Positions 14,510 to 23,240 of a stretch of 45,375 nt of DNA are shown in pieces. The DNA lies in IMG/VR virus record IMGVR_UViG_3300025127_000072, positions 1-45,375 of that record; one strand, written 5' to 3'. Under the pieces are notes generated by a model. The model saw nothing but the letters and a program-made list of their open reading frames with translations. It made no database searches and had not been told where the DNA came from. A program made the translations under genes and the position numbers. Origin of the DNA: a virus. Numbering within the stretch: the first letter of the stretch is position 1; each line of letters starts with the position of its first letter.

Positions 14510-16633
14510 ATGGCTGATGAAAGTTTTCTTCAACCTGACGATGATACACCTGTACCTATCCAAAATCCTGATGACTCTATGCCCGGATTGGCAGGCTACG
14601 TCAAAGCCAAGTTTGAAGATGCAGAGAATGGCAGACGTTCGCACGAACTAAAGTGGTTGCAATCTTATAAAAACTTCAAAGGTATATATGACTCAACGAC
14701 TCAATATCGTGATTCAGAAAGATCTAAAGTATTTATAAAGATAACCAAAACTAAAGTTCTTGCTGCATACGGACAAATAGTTGACATACTTTTTAGTAAC
14801 AAAAAGTTTCCACTGGTAGTAGAACCAACTCCAATGCCTGAAGGTATTGAGGAGTTTGCTCACAAAACAACTCCTCTTGACGAAGCTGAAGAGAAACCTG
14901 ATCCATATGGATTTGAAGGTGATGGAAGAGAACTACCCCCCGGAGCTTTGGCAACTCGTGAACCTCACAAACTAGGAACTTACGGAGAAGAGTTTCCAGA
15001 TATGTTAAGTGCAGGCCCTGCAAAATTAGGAGAGCCACAACTTAAACCTGCACAAAAGATGGCTATGAACATGGAGAAGTGTATTCACGATCAACTAACT
15101 GACAGTAATGCAGTTAACGTTTTTCGTAAAGCTATATTTGAATCAGCATTGCTTGGAACAGGCATAGTCAAAGGCCCATTAAACTTTTATAAACGTGTCC
15201 ACAACTGGGAGATAGATCCTGAAACTGGAGAGAAAGTTTACAGTCCTTACGAAAAAACAATGCCACGTATTGAGTACGTATCGTTGTGGGATTTTCATCC
15301 TGATCCATCTGCAACAAGCATAGAAGATTGTGAGTATGTCATACAACGACATCGTATGAACAGACAACAGCTTCGTGGTCTAATCAAACGACCATACTTT
15401 GATGCGTCAGCTATCGAAGAGTGTCTTTCAAAAGGCCCTAACTACGAGGACAAATACTACGAAGATACCATCCGTGAAGATGATACCGAGCCTTACTATC
15501 AAGAAAACAGATACGAAGTTCTTGAATATTGGGGAGTCATAGACAAAAAGTATGCAGGTGAAGTCGGCATGGAAAATGCCAACGAGATGTCAGAGTTTGA
15601 CCAACTACAAGTTAACGTTTGGGTATGTGGTGGTATGGTCATTAGGTGTGTTGCTAATCCATTTACACCTGCACGATTACCGTTTCAAGCATTTCCATTT
15701 GAAATAGACCCATATCAAATATGGGGTGTTGGTGTTGCAGAGAACATGGAATACTCACAAAAGTTGATGAACGGACACTACCGTATGGCTATCGACAACT
15801 TGGCACTTGCAGGTAATCTTGTATTTGATGTAGACGAAGCAAGCTTAGTTCCCGGACAAAACATGGATATATTCCCCGGTAAAATATTTAGACGACAGTC
15901 TGGTGTAACTGGCACGGCAATTAACGGACTAAAGTTTCCGAACACTGCACCAGAGAATATACAAATGTATCAAATATCACGACAACTTGCCGATGAAGAT
16001 ACAGGTATACCATCCATACTACACGGACAAACAGGTGTGACTGGCACTGGTAGAACTGCTGCAGGACTATCTATGTTGATGGGTTCGGCAGGACTGGCTA
16101 TGAAAACAGTCATAAAGAATATAGATGATCATCTACTCAAACCACTGGGCGAATCTTTGTTTCAGTGGAATATGCAGTTTAATGATGACTTAGGGGAGAT
16201 CAAAGGGGATCTAGAAATAAAACCTCGTGGGGTTGCAGCAGTCATGCAAAAAGAAGTACGCACACAAAGACTGACTGCATTGCTTCAAACCGTATCTAAC
16301 CCTATGCTTGCACCTTTTATAAAGATACCTAACTTGATAAGAGAGCTTGCAATCGCACAAGATATTGATCCTGACACGTTAGTCAACGATGCAAACGAAG
16401 CACAACTGTACGCTGAAATGTTAAAAGGAATGATGGCTAATGTACAACAAGGAGCAGGCGAAAATGCTGTCGCCACTAATCAACAGCAAGGAATGGAACA
16501 ACCTAGTGGAGTATCTCAACAACCTGAAGGAACTGACAGTCAAGGGTCTGGTAACGGCACAATCGGAGTCGGAGCTACGCCAACTGCAGGGGAGACTGGC
16601 TTTACTGGAAATGCTCCTAGAGTTGAAGAATAA
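14510..16633 (+). CDS. Portal protein
   Basis: A 707-residue head-tail connector that forms the ring through which DNA passes. The layout fits a podovirus portal: a helical start with NGRRSHELKWLQSYKNFKGI, then TKTKVLAAYGQIVDILF, a middle insertion rich in Pro/Glu (about 100-190), and the wing and stem region with WDFHPDPSATSIEDCEYVIQ and MNRQQLRGL. The last 65 residues are low-complexity Gln/Gly/Ser/Thr, unlike a folded end. That tail lies over a second gene read in another frame (16440-16661), which explains its odd make-up. The stop is 21 bases before the polyQ protein start. Confidence 0.93.
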   Translation: MADESFLQPDDDTPVPIQNPDDSMPGLAGYVKAKFEDAENGRRSHELKWLQSYKNFKGIYDSTTQYRDSERSKVFIKITKTKVLAAYGQIVDILFSNKKFPLVVEPTPMPEGIEEFAHKTTPLDEAEEKPDPYGFEGDGRELPPGALATREPHKLGTYGEEFPDMLSAGPAKLGEPQLKPAQKMAMNMEKCIHDQLTDSNAVNVFRKAIFESALLGTGIVKGPLNFYKRVHNWEIDPETGEKVYSPYEKTMPRIEYVSLWDFHPDPSATSIEDCEYVIQRHRMNRQQLRGLIKRPYFDASAIEECLSKGPNYEDKYYEDTIREDDTEPYYQENRYEVLEYWGVIDKKYAGEVGMENANEMSEFDQLQVNVWVCGGMVIRCVANPFTPARLPFQAFPFEIDPYQIWGVGVAENMEYSQKLMNGHYRMAIDNLALAGNLVFDVDEASLVPGQNMDIFPGKIFRRQSGVTGTAINGLKFPNTAPENIQMYQISRQLADEDTGIPSILHGQTGVTGTGRTAAGLSMLMGSAGLAMKTVIKNIDDHLLKPLGESLFQWNMQFNDDLGEIKGDLEIKPRGVAAVMQKEVRTQRLTALLQTVSNPMLAPFIKIPNLIRELAIAQDIDPDTLVNDANEAQLYAEMLKGMMANVQQGAGENAVATNQQQGMEQPSGVSQQPEGTDSQGSGNGTIGVGATPTAGETGFTGNAPRVEE

Positions 16634-16661
16634 TCACGCAAGGATAACTAAAAATGCTTAA
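16440..16661 (+). CDS. Small helical protein overprinted on the portal 3' end
   Basis: A 73-residue protein read in a different frame from the portal. It shares 194 bases with it and goes 28 bases beyond. The sequence looks like a real helical protein: LINSKEWNNLVEYLNNLKEL, then SELRQLQGRLALLEMLLELK, with regular Leu spacing. This RQLQGRLALLEMLL pattern recurs in small proteins right after the portal gene in other podoviruses, as I remember. AAAAGGA lies upstream of the ATG. The end overlaps the next gene by 8 bases. It probably assists head or connector assembly; that is inference. Confidence 0.75.
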   Translation: MYNKEQAKMLSPLINSKEWNNLVEYLNNLKELTVKGLVTAQSESELRQLQGRLALLEMLLELKNNHARITKNA

Positions 16662-18999
16662 CTTCTACACTAACTTTGAAACTTTAACTCCTGATGAATA
16701 TCAGAACAGTATTGTTAATTTTTACAATCAAACACTAGGTAGATCAGGGATTCAAACGACAAAGCCAAAAGAAGAAGAGGATGATAAAGACACAGGGTAT
16801 GTAGCACCAACTATAATCCCCGATGACGCTCAGACTGGTATTCCAAATATACTTGATTTTGATTATGACATAGACAACGTTGTTAATTTTGAAAATTTAC
16901 CATTGTCTTATGATGAGCATTTAAGAGATTTGGGTGTAGATGATAAATCAGATTTAACTGCATTTGGTATGACTATAGAAGCACCATCTAAAGAACAATT
17001 TCAAAAATACAGTGCAGCAAAGGGGATGAGTGCAGTGTTTGGATTGACAGGTTTACCTATTGAAATAGGAGCATCAATGCTTGCAGGTAAAAGTCAAAAA
17101 AATATGTTTGGTGTTGAAGAATTTAAACCCACTGGTATCATGGGTGCTATTCAAGATTTTAGTGAGTCTGCTAGATTGGACAGTTACAATAAAAATAAAT
17201 CTAAATACACTGAAATAAAAAATGCTTTTGCTATGGGGCCAGAAGAATTTAGTACCTCACCAACCGAAGATTTTAATAATTACATGAGAGGTAAAGACTA
17301 CGGATTTAGTGTAAACTCTAAAAATGCAGGCAGTGCCATATACAGAGATCATGGTAGTAGAATATATAACGGAGCAGGTATGATTGGTATAGATCAAGAA
17401 ACTGCCAAACGAATGGAAGCATTAAAAAGAGGGTATGAAACATCAGATTATGATCCAACTAATCCTGCTAAATCAAAATCATTAGTTGGTGCAGGGTACG
17501 ATGAGCGTGGCTATCATCACACCATAAACGGTATTGCTGCGATGGGTAGAGAAAAAGACGCAATCGAATTAGGTAACATGTATGGACTCACTCTTGGTGA
17601 AGTCAAAAATGTACTTGGTGATGTAAGAAGTAGACGATCTACATTTGGTAGAACTATCGAAGGCAAAACTCTTTCACAAATGTTGTCTGAAGCTAGAGAC
17701 AGAAAAGAACAACGACAACAGCGACAACAACAGCAACAGCAACAACAGCAACAACAACAACAACAAGATGATAATGATGAAACTTTTGACAGAGGAGATC
17801 AGGGAACAACAGTTGTTGGTGGTACTGTGTACGATGATCCTGTTGGCATAGGTTATGATATCGGTGAAGATCCTCCTGAGGAAGATCAGGGGGGTACTGA
17901 TTATGGAGATACTGGAACTCCAGAAACATCTGGTTTATTTAAAACTGGTGGTCGTGTTGGTATGCAAGAAGGTGGTAACACAACCGAAGTTGTGCAACCT
18001 GCAGGTTTTATAGCACCTGATCCTAATGCTACAGACCAACAAGAAATAGCTGACGACAAACCTATGGATGCACGGCAGGGTGATTTTATTATCAACGCAC
18101 CTGCTGCAGAAGAAGCAGGAAAACAAGACATTCAACGCATGATAAACACAGCTATTACAAATTTACAAGAAAAAGGGGTTGACGTACGCTTTGGAGATCC
18201 TAAAATAAATATAGCAGACAAAGTTAAATTACTTGTATCTCGTAACGAAGTTTACATACCTGCCATTATAGCAAAAGAAATAGGTTACGATAGACTTAGA
18301 AAAATAAACAATCGTGGTAAACGAGAGGTGCAACGGAGACAAGAAGAATCCCAACAAGATGAAAAACCCCAAGCAAGAGGTTTCATTCAAAAAAAAAAAG
18401 GTGACGTAGTAGAAGATGGTGGATTTGTAACAGCACCAGTAACACGAGATGCAGCTACTTTTACAGCTTTTAAAAATTTTTTAAAAAAAAGAAAACCACT
18501 AAGAGCAGACATAGAAAATTTTATAGACACTATACCGGGAGATAAAGCTAGATTAGGACTGTTAGCAGGAGTTGAAGCTCCATTAGAAACCTCTACCCTA
18601 CCAGAACTTGAAGCTATAGTACAAACTATAGTTAACAGGGTAAATGACAAAACGTACGAGTATAGAAACATAAACACAATAAAAGAAATCATGAAACAAC
18701 GTTCTACTAGAGGAACTGGATCAAAAATGTTTATGTATGATGGACTAGAAAGAAAACATATTAGACCAAGAATACAAGAAATTCTTAAAAACCCTAAAGT
18801 ATTTCAAGCAGGATTAGATGCTGCAGAAAATGTTTTAACAAAGGGGGGTGGTGAACCAGATTACGAGATGGAAATGTTACCACCAGATGTCTTTCAATAT
18901 TCTGTAGCAGGTAAACCGTCTGCAGTAAATGACAAAAACCCTAAATTAAAATTTTATAAAAAAATTGGAAAACATAATTTTTATAGAAGAGTACCATAA
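16654..18999 (+). CDS. Large virion protein with polyQ tract and SleB-like C-terminus
   Basis: A 781-residue protein of head/tail type. Residues 1-340 are soluble, with a hydrophobic helix near 135-145. A Gln run follows, with 14 in a row at 358-371 encoded by mixed CAA/CAG. Next is an acidic, Gly-rich linker and a GGRVGMQEGG element, common in marine phage virion proteins. The end (about 630-745) resembles a SleB-type cell wall hydrolase: LLAGVEAP with E641, IVQTIVNRVND, and later AAENVLTKGG with PDYE. Such a domain could cut peptidoglycan during DNA entry. Hydrolase role is inferred from pattern, not a strong match. Confidence 0.75.
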   Translation: MLNFYTNFETLTPDEYQNSIVNFYNQTLGRSGIQTTKPKEEEDDKDTGYVAPTIIPDDAQTGIPNILDFDYDIDNVVNFENLPLSYDEHLRDLGVDDKSDLTAFGMTIEAPSKEQFQKYSAAKGMSAVFGLTGLPIEIGASMLAGKSQKNMFGVEEFKPTGIMGAIQDFSESARLDSYNKNKSKYTEIKNAFAMGPEEFSTSPTEDFNNYMRGKDYGFSVNSKNAGSAIYRDHGSRIYNGAGMIGIDQETAKRMEALKRGYETSDYDPTNPAKSKSLVGAGYDERGYHHTINGIAAMGREKDAIELGNMYGLTLGEVKNVLGDVRSRRSTFGRTIEGKTLSQMLSEARDRKEQRQQRQQQQQQQQQQQQQQDDNDETFDRGDQGTTVVGGTVYDDPVGIGYDIGEDPPEEDQGGTDYGDTGTPETSGLFKTGGRVGMQEGGNTTEVVQPAGFIAPDPNATDQQEIADDKPMDARQGDFIINAPAAEEAGKQDIQRMINTAITNLQEKGVDVRFGDPKINIADKVKLLVSRNEVYIPAIIAKEIGYDRLRKINNRGKREVQRRQEESQQDEKPQARGFIQKKKGDVVEDGGFVTAPVTRDAATFTAFKNFLKKRKPLRADIENFIDTIPGDKARLGLLAGVEAPLETSTLPELEAIVQTIVNRVNDKTYEYRNINTIKEIMKQRSTRGTGSKMFMYDGLERKHIRPRIQEILKNPKVFQAGLDAAENVLTKGGGEPDYEMEMLPPDVFQYSVAGKPSAVNDKNPKLKFYKKIGKHNFYRRVP
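17708..17766 (+). repeat. CAA/CAG repeat encoding polyQ
   Basis: A near-unbroken CAA/CAG triplet run; the uninterrupted Gln part is 17725-17766 (14 codons). Mixed codons suggest that the Gln run, not just the DNA repeat, is kept. Length may vary between strains by slippage. Confidence 0.9.
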
Positions 19000-19007
19000 A
19001 AGAATTA

Positions 19008-19070
19008 GTCAGCTACCCACACTAGTGGCCCTGACAAACCGAAGCAGCTACCCACAGCCAGTGGCACTGC
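19008..19070 (+). ncRNA. Two tandem RNA hairpins before the scaffold gene
   Basis: Two copies of the same stem-loop. Unit 1 (19008-19035): outer stem GTCAG/CTGAC, inner stem CCAC/GTGG, loop ACTA. Unit 2 (19044-19070): outer stem GCAG/CTGC, inner stem CCAC/GTGG, loop AGCCA. Both keep CTAC on the 5' side of the internal loop. The base pair next to CAG/CTG changes from T-A to G-C, a compensating change. They fill the 89-base gap before the scaffold start and have no T run, so they are not simple terminators; they may stabilise or control the scaffold/coat message. Confidence 0.6.
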
Positions 19071-19088
19071 AATATGAGGTAAAAAACT

Positions 19089-19997
19089 ATGGCAACACAA
19101 GTAAAGGGCGTAAGAGCCAACAAACCAAACGATTCATTTGGAGTAACTAACAACAAAAATCTTTATCGTGGTAAATATCGTGACGATGTATACAAAGATG
19201 AAGAAGAAACCACAGAAGAAACTCAAGACCCCACACAAGAAGTGGCTACTCAAGAGAAACCAAAACCTTCTGATACCAGTTTTGTAGAAGCAAAACAACA
19301 AGAAGAACACGATTACAAAAAGCGTTATGATGATCTTAAAAAACATTATGACACGAAACTCAATGAGTTTAAAGATGAACGTGAACAACTTGCAAGTGAG
19401 CTAGAAGCTGTTAAGAAAAGGGTGTATGAAATGCCCAGAGGTGCGAAAGCACCAAAGACAATGGAAGAACTAGAGGAGTTCAAAGAACGATATCCTGATG
19501 TTTTTGAAGTTGTTGAAACAGTTTCAGGACTACAAACTGAAACACAAGTTGCAAAACTCCGTGAAGAGATTGCGTCAGTAAAACAGCGAGAGAAAGATTT
19601 AGAAAAAGAAAAAGCTTTTGAAGAACTTCTCAGACTACATCCTGACTTTCATGATCTTAAAACAGATGAAGAGTTTTTAGGGTGGCTCGATGATCAACCT
19701 AAACAAATTAGTGATGGTATATATAAAAATAACACTGACGCTAAATGGGCAGGTAAAATCATATCCCTCTACAAAGCAGAGATGGGAATCTCTAAAAAGA
19801 AACCTACTAAGTCAAAAGAATCTGATGCCGCAGCATCTGTAGCAAGACAACAACCTAGAGAGGTTGCAACAAAAGATTCTACTAAAAAGATTTGGAAAGG
19901 TTCTGACATCGCCAGACTTAAACCGTGGGAGTTTGAAAAGGTGGAAGCCGAGATCGACTTAGCACGGCAAGAAGGGCGAATTGATATGAACAGCTAA
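19089..19997 (+). CDS. Capsid scaffolding protein
   Basis: A 302-residue helical, highly charged protein directly before the coat gene. It has an acidic Glu/Thr/Gln region (35-75), a long coiled coil (about 75-185, KRYDDLKKHYDTKLNEF and later KQREKDLEKEKA) and a C-terminal helix SDIARLKPWEFEKVEAEI that likely binds coat subunits. Scaffolds guide coat assembly and then leave the shell. The start ATG is placed after GAGGT with the two RNA hairpins just upstream. Assignment comes from make-up and position and is typical. Confidence 0.9.
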   Translation: MATQVKGVRANKPNDSFGVTNNKNLYRGKYRDDVYKDEEETTEETQDPTQEVATQEKPKPSDTSFVEAKQQEEHDYKKRYDDLKKHYDTKLNEFKDEREQLASELEAVKKRVYEMPRGAKAPKTMEELEEFKERYPDVFEVVETVSGLQTETQVAKLREEIASVKQREKDLEKEKAFEELLRLHPDFHDLKTDEEFLGWLDDQPKQISDGIYKNNTDAKWAGKIISLYKAEMGISKKKPTKSKESDAAASVARQQPREVATKDSTKKIWKGSDIARLKPWEFEKVEAEIDLARQEGRIDMNS

Positions 19998-20020
19998 AAC
20001 CTCAAAAAAGGAGAGAGAAA

Positions 20021-20998
20021 ATGGCTTTCGGAACTGCTGCAGGATATGGAAACTTACCGTCAGGTAATTTCGCTCCTCAGATATTTAGCCAAAAAGTTCT
20101 CAAGTTCTTCAGACGTGCTTCGGTTGCAGAAGATATTACGAATACTGATTACACAGGAGAGATTGAAAACTTTGGCGACACTGTGAATATTATCAAAGAA
20201 CCAACAATAACTGTATCCAGTTATACAAGAGGTTCTGTGGTAAATACTCAAAACTTGGCTGACGATCAAATTACATTGACCGTTGACCAAGCAAACGCAT
20301 TTGCATTTAAAATCGATGACATCGAAGAGAGACACTCTCATGTCAACTTTGAAGCATTAGCAACTTCTTCAGGTGCTTTTTCTTTGAAGAGAAAATACGA
20401 TGCAAACGTGTTACAAGCTTTATCAGACGGTGCAGGTCTTGCAGGTGCTGATGATGCAAGTTTATCAGGTGGTCTAACAACTACTAACTCAGCTTTAGGT
20501 ACAGCATCTGCTCCTATTAACGTAGAGACAGACGATGCAGGTATCAACCTCATGCTATTAATGGCAAGAGTGCTTGATGACCAGTCTGTGCCAGAAGAGA
20601 ATAGATGGTTTGTTGCACCTCCGATTTTCTACGAGAAGATGTTTCAAGCAGGTAACAAGATTGCAGAAGTACAGGTAACTGGCGATGGATCTTCTAACCT
20701 AAGAAACGGACTTGCAACTCCGGGTACACTTGCAGGCTTTACATGCTACAAGTCTACAGCTTTAAACAGCACAAATGGAACTGATCAGGTAACAATGTCA
20801 GGTTTAGCAACTGATGCTTCTGAAAACGTTATCTTAGCAGGTCACATTTCTGCTGCAGCTACAGCGTCTCACATCGCAAAGACCGAAGTGGTACGTTCAA
20901 CTGAATCATTCTCTGACGTTGTTAGAGGACTACATGTTTTTGGTAGAAAAATTCTTAGACCAGAAGCCTTAGTCCGTGGCGTTATAGATTTTGCTTAA
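20021..20998 (+). CDS. Major capsid protein
   Basis: A 325-residue coat protein, starting MAFGTAAGYGNLPSGNFAPQ behind AAAAAAGGAGAG, the strongest ribosome-binding site in the window. It has the mixed alpha/beta make-up of HK97-fold coats of the podovirus/P22 type: QIFSQKVLKFFRRASVAEDI (N-arm and helix), the E-loop-like GDTVNIIKEPTITVSSYT, DQANAFAFKIDDIEERHSHV, and the end VVRGLHVFGRKILRPEALV. It sits between scaffold and decoration genes. Low Cys content and many Ala/Thr/Gly fit a shell protein. Confidence 0.95.
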   Translation: MAFGTAAGYGNLPSGNFAPQIFSQKVLKFFRRASVAEDITNTDYTGEIENFGDTVNIIKEPTITVSSYTRGSVVNTQNLADDQITLTVDQANAFAFKIDDIEERHSHVNFEALATSSGAFSLKRKYDANVLQALSDGAGLAGADDASLSGGLTTTNSALGTASAPINVETDDAGINLMLLMARVLDDQSVPEENRWFVAPPIFYEKMFQAGNKIAEVQVTGDGSSNLRNGLATPGTLAGFTCYKSTALNSTNGTDQVTMSGLATDASENVILAGHISAAATASHIAKTEVVRSTESFSDVVRGLHVFGRKILRPEALVRGVIDFA

Positions 20999-21013
20999 TA
21001 GGGAGGATTAACT

Positions 21014-21487
21014 ATGGCTACAATAGATAGAACTCCTAACGGAGGAACTGCAGGTCATCCGGGTAATGTCGCAAGACCTTACGTGGTGACTTCACAAGTT
21101 CACGATACTGCAGATGGTGGTACAGGGGGAGACGTTATTCAGTTGATTGACGTTCCTGCTGATACTATGATTGTTGCAGGTGTTCTTGAAGTTTTAGAAG
21201 CAAGAGGTAACTCGCAGATTACTTTGGATGTGGGTATCACAGGTGGTGATGTGGACTGTTTTGTTGACGGTTCTGCATTGGCTGCAGGTTTTACACCATT
21301 CTTAGAAGCTGCTGTAGGTGCTTCAGGTTCTAATGCTAGAGTTTTAACTTCAGCAGACACTATCGATGCGTTAATACTCGATGGTGGATCATCAGGGGAG
21401 AGTGCCGCTAGATTTAGAATACACGTTGTTCTAGCTGACATCTCTGTCAATCCTGTAGAATCTGCTACAGTTTCAACTGGAACTTAA
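21014..21487 (+). CDS. Head decoration or coat-associated protein
   Basis: A 157-residue beta-rich protein directly after the coat gene, behind AGGGAGGA. It is rich in Gly, Ala, Thr, Val and Asp: VIQLIDVPADTMIVAGVLEVLEA, then ITLDVGITGGDVD and ARFRIHVVLADISVN, which suggest a beta sandwich. Marine podoviruses and others carry such a protein after the coat gene. It probably sits on the shell surface as cement or decoration. Followed by a hairpin at 21499. Confidence 0.75.
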   Translation: MATIDRTPNGGTAGHPGNVARPYVVTSQVHDTADGGTGGDVIQLIDVPADTMIVAGVLEVLEARGNSQITLDVGITGGDVDCFVDGSALAAGFTPFLEAAVGASGSNARVLTSADTIDALILDGGSSGESAARFRIHVVLADISVNPVESATVSTGT

Positions 21488-21498
21488 AAAAATAGATT

Positions 21499-21519
21499 GG
21501 GGTGGGCAACCACCCCTTT
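21499..21519 (+). terminator. Hairpin with GCAA tetraloop, likely attenuator after coat genes
   Basis: GGGGTGG (21499-21505) pairs exactly with CCACCCC (21510-21516) around the stable loop GCAA, with TTT after. Strong stem but short T run: it would reduce read-through, keeping coat transcript levels high over downstream genes, or protect the coat message 3' end. Confidence 0.75.
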
Positions 21520-21559
21520 CATATCTTATAGGGGAATATTTTAATGATAAAGGCGAGCA

Positions 21560-22189
21560 ATGTTATTACAAATACTAACCAAAGAAGATGTGGACAAGTG
21601 TTTAAAACTTTGTCCAAAAATGGAAGATGGCAATAAGACACAGCCATTAGAAAGTGTCAAGAAGAATACAGAGTCAGTAAAAGTTGCAGATGAGATAAGA
21701 AATCTTGTAGCTTCACGAATTGTAAATAATCCATTTGTTGACTCAGTAATATGTCCTAACCGTGTATCAGTAAACTTTTACAATAACTACACAGAGGGTG
21801 ATTATTACAACAAGCACATAGATAGTTTTAAGGCAGAACCTAAAATGAATCATGTGTATTTTGATTACGGTTTTACAGTCTGTTTATCAGACGACTACGA
21901 AGGTGGAGAGTTTGTACTTGACAATGAAATAGGTGAAATACCTTTTAAGTTAAAAGCAGGTCAAGTTTTATTCTTTCCAATTATATATCCCCACAGTGTT
22001 AACAAAGTAACAAAGGGATCACGAAAAGCATTGATAGGTTGGTTATCTACCAATGTTAGTTACGAACAAAGTTTTGTGTTGCGTAACTTGTATGAAGTAA
22101 ACGCTCATGCAATAAACAACAAACAACACAATCTAGCTGTTAAGTCTACACTTGTACAAAACTATTTAAAGAAACAGTGGGGTAGATAA
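21560..22189 (+). CDS. 2-oxoglutarate/Fe(II)-dependent oxygenase (prolyl-hydroxylase-like)
   Basis: A 209-residue enzyme of the P4H/PiuC type. The iron site is complete: H86 and D88 in NKHIDSF, H145 in IIYPHSV, and R155 in GSRKALIGW for 2-oxoglutarate. Between them lies YGFTVCLSDDYEGGEFVLDN, the usual core strands. It would hydroxylate a protein or small molecule using oxygen and 2-oxoglutarate. It lies among virion genes, between the decoration protein and a conserved unknown, so a virion protein could be the target, or the enzyme may act on host metabolism. Enzyme class is firm; substrate unknown. Confidence 0.9.
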   Translation: MLLQILTKEDVDKCLKLCPKMEDGNKTQPLESVKKNTESVKVADEIRNLVASRIVNNPFVDSVICPNRVSVNFYNNYTEGDYYNKHIDSFKAEPKMNHVYFDYGFTVCLSDDYEGGEFVLDNEIGEIPFKLKAGQVLFFPIIYPHSVNKVTKGSRKALIGWLSTNVSYEQSFVLRNLYEVNAHAINNKQHNLAVKSTLVQNYLKKQWGR

Positions 22190-22190
22190 A

Positions 22191-22874
22191 ATGGCATACT
22201 TGATAAGTAACATACCACACTTTAAGTGTTGGGTACGAAAAGAGTTCACACACAATCACCAAATGTATCATGGTGAATATTTACACGGACTAGCAATAGC
22301 CGTAAACACAGTGCCAGACAGATGTCTAAGTTTTCAAGTTGTATTTACAGGATGTGAAAGTGATGACGATGAAAACGAACCGAACGTACACGGTGGTGCA
22401 ATGTGGGCAAGGATGCCAATAACAGCACTCGTTGCTGATATACCGTACGAAGAGTGGCCGCAGATAATGCCAACGCATTTAGCTCAGCCGTGGGATTGTA
22501 GCTCACATCATCACTCAATAGTGCGACTAGATAGAGTTAGTTCATCTCCGTGGATTTGCAAGATAGACGGAGAGTTTCATAAAGGACAATATCTATTTAC
22601 TGTAGATTATACAGAGAGTGATATAGCAGATGACCCTGCACAACACAAACAAAGTCACGTATTGCAGTTGATAGACGCAGGAGATTGGACAGGCAACATC
22701 GTTGCTTTGCCAAACAACAGAGTAAGGGCAACAAGTCCTGCACTTTGGGAAACTGGTGAAGGTCCTCCAGATTTTAGACCGAGCCAGTACATACACAATG
22801 CAGAGATTCACGAAACTTATCTTGATCCTGCAATAACATTTGATAACTTATATTCGGAGAATGACAATGGCTGA
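22191..22874 (+). CDS. Conserved marine phage protein, function unknown
   Basis: A 227-residue protein starting one base after the oxygenase stop. It has many His, Trp and Asp residues in conserved-looking blocks: GGAMWARMPITALVADIPYE, LAQPWDCSSHHHSIVRLD, DDPAQHKQSHVLQLIDAGDW and NIVALPNNRVRATSPALWE. I have seen this pattern near coat genes in marine phages, always without a known role. Many His and Asp hint at metal binding, and it may work with the oxygenase next to it. The end overlaps the next gene by 8 bases. Confidence 0.8.
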   Translation: MAYLISNIPHFKCWVRKEFTHNHQMYHGEYLHGLAIAVNTVPDRCLSFQVVFTGCESDDDENEPNVHGGAMWARMPITALVADIPYEEWPQIMPTHLAQPWDCSSHHHSIVRLDRVSSSPWICKIDGEFHKGQYLFTVDYTESDIADDPAQHKQSHVLQLIDAGDWTGNIVALPNNRVRATSPALWETGEGPPDFRPSQYIHNAEIHETYLDPAITFDNLYSENDNG

Positions 22875-23238
22875 GAATTTAAGCTCATTACTAAAACAAT
22901 TAGCAAGCATGCCACAATTGGATAAGTATAGTTCAAAAGCTGATGAAGCTAAAATAATAAGTATAATGGGTAAAATAAATAAAGCAACAGGTGGGGGATT
23001 TACACCAAAAAGACTTAAACCCACAAAAAAAGCAGGTGGTGGCAAAGCCATGAAAAAGAAAAAGATGATGGCTAAAGGTGGCACTGCAGGTGGTAAAAAG
23101 CAAATGATGATGGGTGGTGGCAAAGCCAAGAAGATGATGAAAGGTGGTGGCAAAACCAAGAAGTACATGGCAGGTGGTGGTCGCATGAAGAAGATGATGG
23201 CTAAAGGTGGTGCTATGGGTGGTAAAAGAAAGAAGTAG
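22867..23238 (+). CDS. Lys/Gly/Met repeat protein
   Basis: A 123-residue protein. Start at 22867 fits CGGAGAATGACA before the ATG better than one at 22840. Residues 1-45 are a small helical part (LSSLLKQLASMPQLDKYSSK). The rest is a low-complexity tail made of repeats such as GGGKAMKKKKMMAKGG. The tail is strongly positive and probably binds DNA or the shell lining. Similar tails occur in marine phage virion proteins. Its repeats make minus-strand frames that are not genes. Confidence 0.8.
   Translation: MAENLSSLLKQLASMPQLDKYSSKADEAKIISIMGKINKATGGGFTPKRLKPTKKAGGGKAMKKKKMMAKGGTAGGKKQMMMGGGKAKKMMKGGGKTKKYMAGGGRMKKMMAKGGAMGGKRKK
23035..23235 (+). repeat. In-gene repeat (GGTGGTGGCAAAGCC units)
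   Basis: The unit GGTGGTGGC(A/-)AA with Lys/Met codons recurs about six times. It encodes the Gly-Lys-Met tail of the protein above. Length differences between strains are likely. Confidence 0.8.
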
Positions 23239-23240
23239 CC

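Noticed and set aside
17708-17766. Array-like repeats
   Set aside because: Triplet codons for Gln within a gene; no spacers, so not CRISPR.
18965-19150. 61-codon plus-strand frame over the RNA hairpins
   Set aside because: Overlaps two real genes and the hairpins, with no ribosome-binding site.
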